From positions 1 through 10,282 of the forward strand of contig JAPUHG010000052.1 in assembly GCA_027297845.1 (NCBI GenBank): 10,282 nt of DNA. The letters run 5' to 3'. Positions 7,101 through 10,282 of the stretch are shown one piece after another. The stretch comes from Gammaproteobacteria bacterium. GTDB lineage: Bacteria > Pseudomonadota > Gammaproteobacteria > Steroidobacterales > MnTg04. Positions within the stretch are counted from its first letter, which is position 1. Each line of letters begins with the position of its first letter. The notes under the pieces were generated by a model, which ran no database searches, was not told the origin of the DNA, and saw nothing but the letters and a program-made list of their open reading frames with translations. Made by a program: the position numbers and the translations under genes.

Positions 7101-7386
7101 AAACCAATGCACGCCATCGGAAGGCAATGGTCTCCTTTACGCTGTCGATCTGCAAAACGCATTTGCGGTCAAGAACTACGATTCGACCGATGACGGCCTG
7201 GACGGTTCCGGCATAGCCAGTACCGACAGCGATCGCCGAACTCTGCTGAGTTCCGAGGGAATTCCCGCGGAAGTCGTGTCATTGCCGCCAAACAAACTGT
7301 TGCGGCCTGACCTGACGACGGAGGACGCGACGTCGTCGACTCGCTGGAAGACCTTCTGGTACAACGCTGAAGATACCGATCTTTGA
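4186..7386 (+). CDS. pilY1: PilY1-type pilus tip-associated protein (PilC beta-propeller)
   Basis: A 1066-residue exported protein. A Sec signal peptide ends near A29 (SMPAQA|DD). Residues about 45-370 align in layout with the von Willebrand A-like N-terminal domain of PilY1, but the expected MIDAS DxSxS is replaced by D53-Y-R-P-N57. Cysteine pairs C63/C68 and C117/C128 may be disulfides. The C-terminal half is the Neisseria PilC-type beta-propeller: MADPLHSRP (560-568), ASNDGYLHM, EVWAYMP, VDGSP, GMRRGGKSLHALDVTDP and VDAETGALIWK. A calcium-loop motif D797-D805 (DMDGDGFTD) lies where PilY1 has its known calcium site; further aspartate-rich loops are D542-E553 and D652-E660. No RGD motif was seen. 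It should sit at the pilus tip, serving in adhesion, surface sensing and control of retraction. The ATG at 4186 has GGGGAG 5 bases upstream; a GTG at 4180 is an alternative. Confidence 0.93.
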   Translation: MFNRKFRNQLFSLLLAAGLTLGASMPAQADDIDIYFGGTPPAGSEPLVMFSLDYRPNLGSRVCQAGECQFLVDAGVLPAQASYNFFEMLRAVLKLVMGPLENVRIGLMLNHDHKVNCEGPASENKRGCSNGGYIAMGFDLFEKGDGNGAKARFHQLLADIPVPSGGVSHSYQGKELFFELYRYLTGQKIYNGQVGYLDYSGDPNINLDKNFPAISWDTGIEAPGNKGIYRSPLDAAGDCTKIFTINPLFFVANQEDDSDLAIAQAIANGGTGAPRAKFGDMLQFLNDQDLGDGTVGSVPSIDGRQNITSYFLVDERFINQTTVGYAKAGSTNQPLPLSSDPEKLVRTIQDIFSQILSVSTTLVAASIPVNVFNRAQVVDNVYLALFQPDSIGRPYWTGNVKKLRLAGLTDGTGNIFLADALDQPAVAADGRIRFDALTFWTDPNLLPPPDPVENELAGRDGRSVARGGAGQKIPGVIAGQIGTVNASIGARQVYYEMGGVMKALDVDINVINDLTPYFNLSVPPADMITEVAWMTLYARGYDIDDIDNDGILAEARPWAMADPLHSRPLPLNYGAWGSYSETNPAIFLAVASNDGYLHMIRNTTAAGGESGEEVWAYMPKETLDVLPELRSNVPSFSHPYTVDGSPVGYLLDVDGDGTIESIDGDKAYVYVGMRRGGKSLHALDVTDPENPEFLWSLDNTTAGFSELGMSFSTPRVGTVNLGFGPHPVLIFAGGYDVNKDDRSGVGTNDAEGNALYVVDAETGALIWKAVGNGSAAANTFVHNDMTDSFPSPAAVADMDGDGFTDRVVIGDSGGKVWRVDLAGNSPASWKMTLLANLGRHSLAAPGIDDDRRFFHRPDIVPSRDGIGAFDAVLIGSGNRADPLSQGGQADDFFYMIKDRNIGIGSGTDSLLKHGMLADVTDNCLQAGSCALNLSNGWRLGFMGTGEKSLSTPLTIGGTVFFTTFLPPIGLQANQCTPSEGNGLLYAVDLQNAFAVKNYDSTDDGLDGSGIASTDSDRRTLLSSEGIPAEVVSLPPNKLLRPDLTTEDATSSTRWKTFWYNAEDTDL

Positions 7387-7426
7387 CGCGCCAACAACAA
7401 ATGGATTTGTAAAAGTGAGAATCAGA

Positions 7427-7885
7427 ATGACGATCAGGAAAGATAGAAAAAGAGGCCAGCGTGGTTTTACGCTAATCGAACTGATGGTCGTGATAGCGAT
7501 TGTCGGTTTGTTGTTCGCAATTGCCGTACCGAGCTACACCGATTTCATAACTCGCACCAAGCGGGCAACCGCCAAATCATTCCTGGTGGCACTGGCGGAC
7601 CGGCAAGAGCAGTTCTTTCTCGATAACAAGCGTTATGCGATCGACCTGAACGAGCTGGGTTTTGGTAATGCATTTGTCACGATTGATGATCAGGGAAACA
7701 CGATCCCTGCGCTGGCGGCTGACCGTATTTATGCTGCCGGTGTCGTCAATGTGACGGCTACAGCTTATCTGGCGATCGCCGTACCTCAGCTCAATCAGGC
7801 AGTCAACGATGCACGCTGCGGCAATATGATGCTGAACCAGGCGGGCTTTAGAAGTAATTCAGGTGTGAGCAACGACTGCTGGTAA
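7427..7885 (+). CDS. pilE: Type IV minor pilin PilE
   Basis: Last gene of the operon; 152 residues from the ATG at 7427, or 156 from a GTG at 7415. The leader ends GQRG (G13) and is followed by FTLIELMVV with glutamate at +5 and helix IAIVGLLFAIAVPSYTDF. The RTKRATAKSFLVALADRQEQFF segment and YAIDLNELGF are typical of the PilE minor pilins of Pseudomonas-like fimU-pilVWXY1Y2E operons. C131 and C151 probably close the C-terminal disulfide loop, ending in CW. It could be called a major-pilin-like PilE by name, but its place behind pilY1 and its sequence type point to the minor pilin that links the tip complex to the fibre. pilY2, which usually lies between pilY1 and pilE in Pseudomonas, is absent; only 40 bases separate the two genes. 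Confidence 0.88.
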   Translation: MTIRKDRKRGQRGFTLIELMVVIAIVGLLFAIAVPSYTDFITRTKRATAKSFLVALADRQEQFFLDNKRYAIDLNELGFGNAFVTIDDQGNTIPALAADRIYAAGVVNVTATAYLAIAVPQLNQAVNDARCGNMMLNQAGFRSNSGVSNDCW

Positions 7886-7909
7886 AGAACGTTTTCAGAG
7901 GACCAGGGG

Positions 7910-7938
7910 AAGGGACAAGTCATACCTGTCCCTTTTTT
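7910..7938 (+). terminator. Intrinsic terminator of the pilus operon
   Basis: AAGGGACA and TGTCCCTT form a perfect 8-bp stem with a 9-base loop, and the 3' arm runs into six consecutive T residues (7933-7938). It begins 24 bases after the pilE stop codon. On the minus strand the stem is followed by CCCC, not a T-run, so it serves the rightward operon and not obviously the convergent gene. Confidence 0.9.
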
Positions 7939-7946
7939 GTTAAGTC

Positions 7947-8393
7947 TTACTTACGCTTTATTCTGGCAATTGTCGCCTTTGCCGTATTGCGCATCGCTCT
8001 TTCGATACCGGGAACTGCGCGGACGAATTCCTGCAACTGTTGTTTTGCGCGAATTTCCGCTTGCGTGGTTTGTGCGCCTTTGCGTCCGCCCGAACCAAGC
8101 ATGTTCGAGTTGATGTTCTTGACCTGCCAGTAGCCGGTTGCCTGTCGCGTGATTTCGCTGATCAGGGCGTCTGTATCCATGCCGCGCTGGTAATTTTGCC
8201 TGAGATAGGCCGCCCACTCGGTTTGGAATTTATCCGACTCGTGCTGGGTCGCACACAGCACGACTATACCGCTCAGATCGCCAGCGACTGAATCCACTGG
8301 CGTTGCCTTTGCCGGGGCCGCCAGGCGTGTACTCTGGGCCGCCGCGCCCACGGATACCAAAAACATCAGGAATACCAGTGTGATTCGATTCAT
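7947..8393 (-). CDS. Small exported protein of unknown function
   Basis: I do not recognise this 148-residue protein. It begins with a classical Sec signal peptide (MNRITLVFLMFLVSVGAAAQ, cleavage near 19-21), so the mature part should be periplasmic. The mature chain has a hydrophobic strand with a single cysteine (IVVLCA, C47), a mostly helical, tryptophan- and tyrosine-containing middle (56-91), a glycine-rich turn (LGSGGRKG, 99-106) and a basic helical C terminus ending RIKRK. With one cysteine it cannot form an internal disulfide. The ATG at 8393 is preferred over an upstream TTG because GGAG lies 6 bases before it (8400-8403). It converges on the pilus operon terminator and diverges from the methyltransferase; neither neighbour gives a function. 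The signal peptide, ribosome site and promoter make it a likely real gene. Confidence 0.72.
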   Translation of the reverse strand: MNRITLVFLMFLVSVGAAAQSTRLAAPAKATPVDSVAGDLSGIVVLCATQHESDKFQTEWAAYLRQNYQRGMDTDALISEITRQATGYWQVKNINSNMLGSGGRKGAQTTQAEIRAKQQLQEFVRAVPGIERAMRNTAKATIARIKRK

Positions 8394-8420
8394 ATCCAAC
8401 TCCGGGTCATTGATAACCCG

Positions 8421-8429
8421 AATATACCA
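8421..8429 (-). promoter_or_regulatory. Putative extended -10 promoter of the exported-protein gene
   Basis: The minus strand reads TGGTATATT, a TGn extension followed by TATATT (five of six to the -10 consensus). No good -35 box is present, which extended -10 promoters tolerate. The start would fall near 8414, giving a leader of about 20 bases that contains the GGAG ribosome site. Confidence 0.4.
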
Positions 8430-8502
8430 CCGCGCAAACTATGAAACGCCATAGGTTGTCGCAAAAAACACACAGTTTTTCCGTATCGGGTATAGGGTTT
8501 AG

Positions 8503-8508
8503 TATGAT
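8503..8508 (+). promoter_or_regulatory. Putative -10 box of the methyltransferase gene
   Basis: TATGAT matches five of six -10 positions and lies 27 bases before the preferred ATG. The -35 candidate TTTCCG (8478-8483) is weak and 19 bases away. Assigned on position and the hexamer only. Confidence 0.3.
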
Positions 8509-8535
8509 ATCTCTTCATTTTTGGCACTCGGTGAA

Positions 8536-9363
8536 ATGAAAGACCAGTACGTACACGGTAGTTCCGAAAAGGAACAGCGACGCCTGGCGTTGATGAACAA
8601 GCTGATCAACCAGGCTTGTCTGCTCGCACTTGACCCAGGCGCTGAGGAGCTCGTACTCGATGTCGGTTGCGGCACCGGGGAATTCACTCGCGCAATCGCC
8701 CGCTGTCTGCCTGAAAAATCCAAAGTGATTGCCGTCGAGCGCGATCCGGCACAATTGGCGACAGCGGTTGACCGGGCGCTGGCGGAAAATGAGGCTGAGC
8801 TGGTCGATTTTCGTGTTGGCGAGGCGGCCTTTTTACCATTGAAGCGTAGTGAACTGGGATCATTCGACCTGGCGCACACGCGTTTTCTACTCGAGCATGT
8901 CAACAACCCGCTGGCAGTCGTAGAAACGATGTTCGAAGCGGTCCGCAAAGGCGGTCGTATAGTGCTGGCCGACGACGATCACGACACATTGCGGTTGTGG
9001 CCGGAACCACCTGGCGTGATGGATGCGTGGCGCGCCTACTTCGAAACCTATCGCAAAAAAGGTAACGACCCGTTTGTTGGACGAAGACTGGTGCAGTTGT
9101 TGCACCAGGTCGGCGCCGAGCCGCAAAAAAACACCATGGTGTTTTATGGCGGTTGTTCGGGGATGCGTGAGTTCCAGGGCATCGTTCACAATCTTTACGA
9201 AGTGCTGGGCGGTGCTGCCGAGGATGTAATCCAGGCCAAGCTCATGAGCGAGAAGAACTACATCAATGCGTTGTATGCGCTGCGCGATTTTTCAAGACGA
9301 CCGGATGCGGCTTTGTGGTATGGGATTAACTGGGCGGAGGGAATGAAGCCAAAATTCAGTTAA
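8536..9363 (+). CDS. Class I SAM-dependent methyltransferase
   Basis: A 275-residue cytoplasmic methyltransferase with a Rossmann-type SAM domain. Motif I is VLDVGCGTG (40-48), the acidic residue that holds the SAM ribose is E68 in VIAVERDP, and FDLAHTRFLLEHV (110-122) followed by the GGRIVLADDD strand completes the UbiE-like (Methyltransf_11/25) pattern. The N terminus MKDQYVHGSSEKEQRRLALMN is a cap helix seen in small-molecule methyltransferases of this type. About 120 residues after the core (roughly 155-275) form a helical region that probably covers the substrate pocket. The substrate is unknown. The ATG at 8536 is chosen because it begins this cap; a TTG at 8521 has no ribosome site, and the GGTGA before the ATG is closer than usual. 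It diverges from the exported-protein gene and converges on the TPR gene, so it is probably transcribed alone. Confidence 0.87.
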   Translation: MKDQYVHGSSEKEQRRLALMNKLINQACLLALDPGAEELVLDVGCGTGEFTRAIARCLPEKSKVIAVERDPAQLATAVDRALAENEAELVDFRVGEAAFLPLKRSELGSFDLAHTRFLLEHVNNPLAVVETMFEAVRKGGRIVLADDDHDTLRLWPEPPGVMDAWRAYFETYRKKGNDPFVGRRLVQLLHQVGAEPQKNTMVFYGGCSGMREFQGIVHNLYEVLGGAAEDVIQAKLMSEKNYINALYALRDFSRRPDAALWYGINWAEGMKPKFS

Positions 9364-9400
9364 GCGGTCGCAGGCAGCCAGGAAAAAATAGAATTGCCTT

Positions 9401-10282
9401 TTAGAGCTGCGTTAGCGGATCGCGCGCGACGAGTTCCTGGAACCGAGGGTTTTCCCTGAGCGGGTCCCATTGCGGATGCAGTCTGAGCTCCCAGATTGTC
9501 AGGCCAGCCGGTAGTTTGACCAGGTGCTCGAGCTGATCGATGGCCTCGTCCTGTTTGCCGAGGATAGTCAGTGTTCGAGCGCTGGACACAAGGATACCCG
9601 TGCCAAAAAGGTAATCCCGGCTCAACGGCAACAATTGCATCGAGCGTCGCATCGCCGTCAACGATTTTTCCTCTTTGCCCAGGTAAGCCTGGATGATTGC
9701 CAGCGACGAATAATGAAAAGGTTGCGCGTAGAGATTTGACGGATTGGTCTCTTTAATTTGCTGTTGCAGGTCGGTTTCGGCGCGTTGAAGGTAGGGCAGT
9801 GCATCGGTAAAATCCCCCAGCACCGCATGTGCCTCACCTATTGCGAAGAGAGGGTTTGCCGTCCACACGGTTAACGATTCCAGCAGAAATTTCACTTCCG
9901 GCTTTTCAAAATCGGCCAGTAATCCGTTGAGGTCATGCTGGTAAAATCGATTTGCCAGTAACGCAAAAATCTGCAACAAATCCGATGATAACTCGTGCTC
10001 ATGCAGCAACTCACTGGCCTGATCTATATCGCCAAGCCAGCGAGTCACGATCATGGCCTTTCTTGCTGAGAACACGCCATCGTCGCCCAAATCGCTTTTC
10101 AGCATATCGTCGACAAGAACCAACGCGTCTTCCCAGTCACCAGTGTTGTTCAACGTTTCGAGGAGAACATTCACCGCCATCAGGTTTTCCGGCTCGAACC
10201 GCATAACCTTTTTGTAAGACGCGATCGATTCGTCCCAGAGATTCAGGCGGCGCTGTGTGGTGCCTATTTTCATCCATAGATC
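9401..10282 (-). CDS. TPR-repeat protein, C-terminal part
   Basis: At least 293 residues of a helical repeat protein; the frame remains open to the right edge (three codons beyond the first internal ATG at 10273), so the true start is probably outside. TPR-like units are visible as WDESIASYKKVMRFEPEN, TGDWEDALVLVDDML, LGDFTDALPYLQRAE, LGKEEKSLTAMRRSMQLLP and LGKQDEAIDQLEHLVKLP. The end, ELRLHPQWDPLRENPRFQEL, is a C-terminal signature often found behind TPRs in bacterial signalling proteins that begin with an adenylate cyclase, winged-helix or Ser/Thr kinase domain. That architecture is inference because the N terminus is not seen. TPRs bind other proteins. It converges on the methyltransferase with 37 bases between and no strong terminator. 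Confidence 0.8.
   Translation of the reverse strand, partial: DLWMKIGTTQRRLNLWDESIASYKKVMRFEPENLMAVNVLLETLNNTGDWEDALVLVDDMLKSDLGDDGVFSARKAMIVTRWLGDIDQASELLHEHELSSDLLQIFALLANRFYQHDLNGLLADFEKPEVKFLLESLTVWTANPLFAIGEAHAVLGDFTDALPYLQRAETDLQQQIKETNPSNLYAQPFHYSSLAIIQAYLGKEEKSLTAMRRSMQLLPLSRDYLFGTGILVSSARTLTILGKQDEAIDQLEHLVKLPAGLTIWELRLHPQWDPLRENPRFQELVARDPLTQL

Noticed and set aside
8404..8419. Hairpin GGGTTA-TCAA-TGACCC (minus strand) before the exported-protein gene
   Set aside because: The predicted transcript start lies inside it, so the full hairpin would not be in the RNA; one pair is a wobble.
9372..9402. Possible terminator between the methyltransferase and the TPR gene (AGGCA ... TGCCT then TTT)
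   Set aside because: The stem is only 5 bp with an 18-base loop, too weak to call.

Overview
The window looks like a chromosomal segment of a gammaproteobacterium. The main evidence is a minor-pilin operon of the Pseudomonas/Xanthomonas/Legionella kind, in the order fimT-pilV-pilW-pilX-pilY1-pilE. The flanking genes (an isopenicillin-N-synthase-like oxygenase, a DUF5658-like membrane protein, a class I methyltransferase and a TPR protein) suggest a free-living, possibly marine or soil lineage. That last point is inference only. No mobile element, CRISPR array, tRNA or rRNA is visible.

Layout. At 1-483 (+) is the C-terminal part of a 2-oxoglutarate/Fe(II)-type oxygenase. A convergent gene at 586-1107 (-) encodes a small three-helix membrane protein. 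A 392-base divergent intergenic region (1108-1499) follows. It holds two CRP/Vfr-like palindromes, one facing each side, as well as A-tracts and overlapping inverted repeats. The six-gene pilus operon runs from 1500 to 7885 (+) with overlapping or closely spaced genes and ends in a clear intrinsic terminator (7910-7938). A small exported protein of unknown function is encoded convergently at 7947-8393 (-). Divergent from it is a SAM-dependent methyltransferase (8536-9363, +). The window closes with the C-terminal part of a TPR protein (9401-10282, -) whose start lies outside.

How the genes work together. FimT, PilV, PilW, PilX and PilE are prepilin-like proteins with short basic leaders and class III cleavage sites. 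In characterised relatives they form, with the large exported tip protein PilY1, a complex that primes assembly of the type IV pilus and sits at its tip. FimT carries the C-terminal GRxR motif that has been linked to DNA binding during natural transformation in Legionella, so DNA uptake is a plausible role. The operon has the Pseudomonas gene order but lacks pilY2. Calcium-loop-like motifs recur in FimT, PilW and PilY1.

I found no convincing undescribed system. The points most worth following are the paired CRP/Vfr-like sites, the degenerate metal site in the PilY1 N-terminal domain, the FimT DNA-binding motif, and the unstudied membrane protein that shares the pilus regulatory region.
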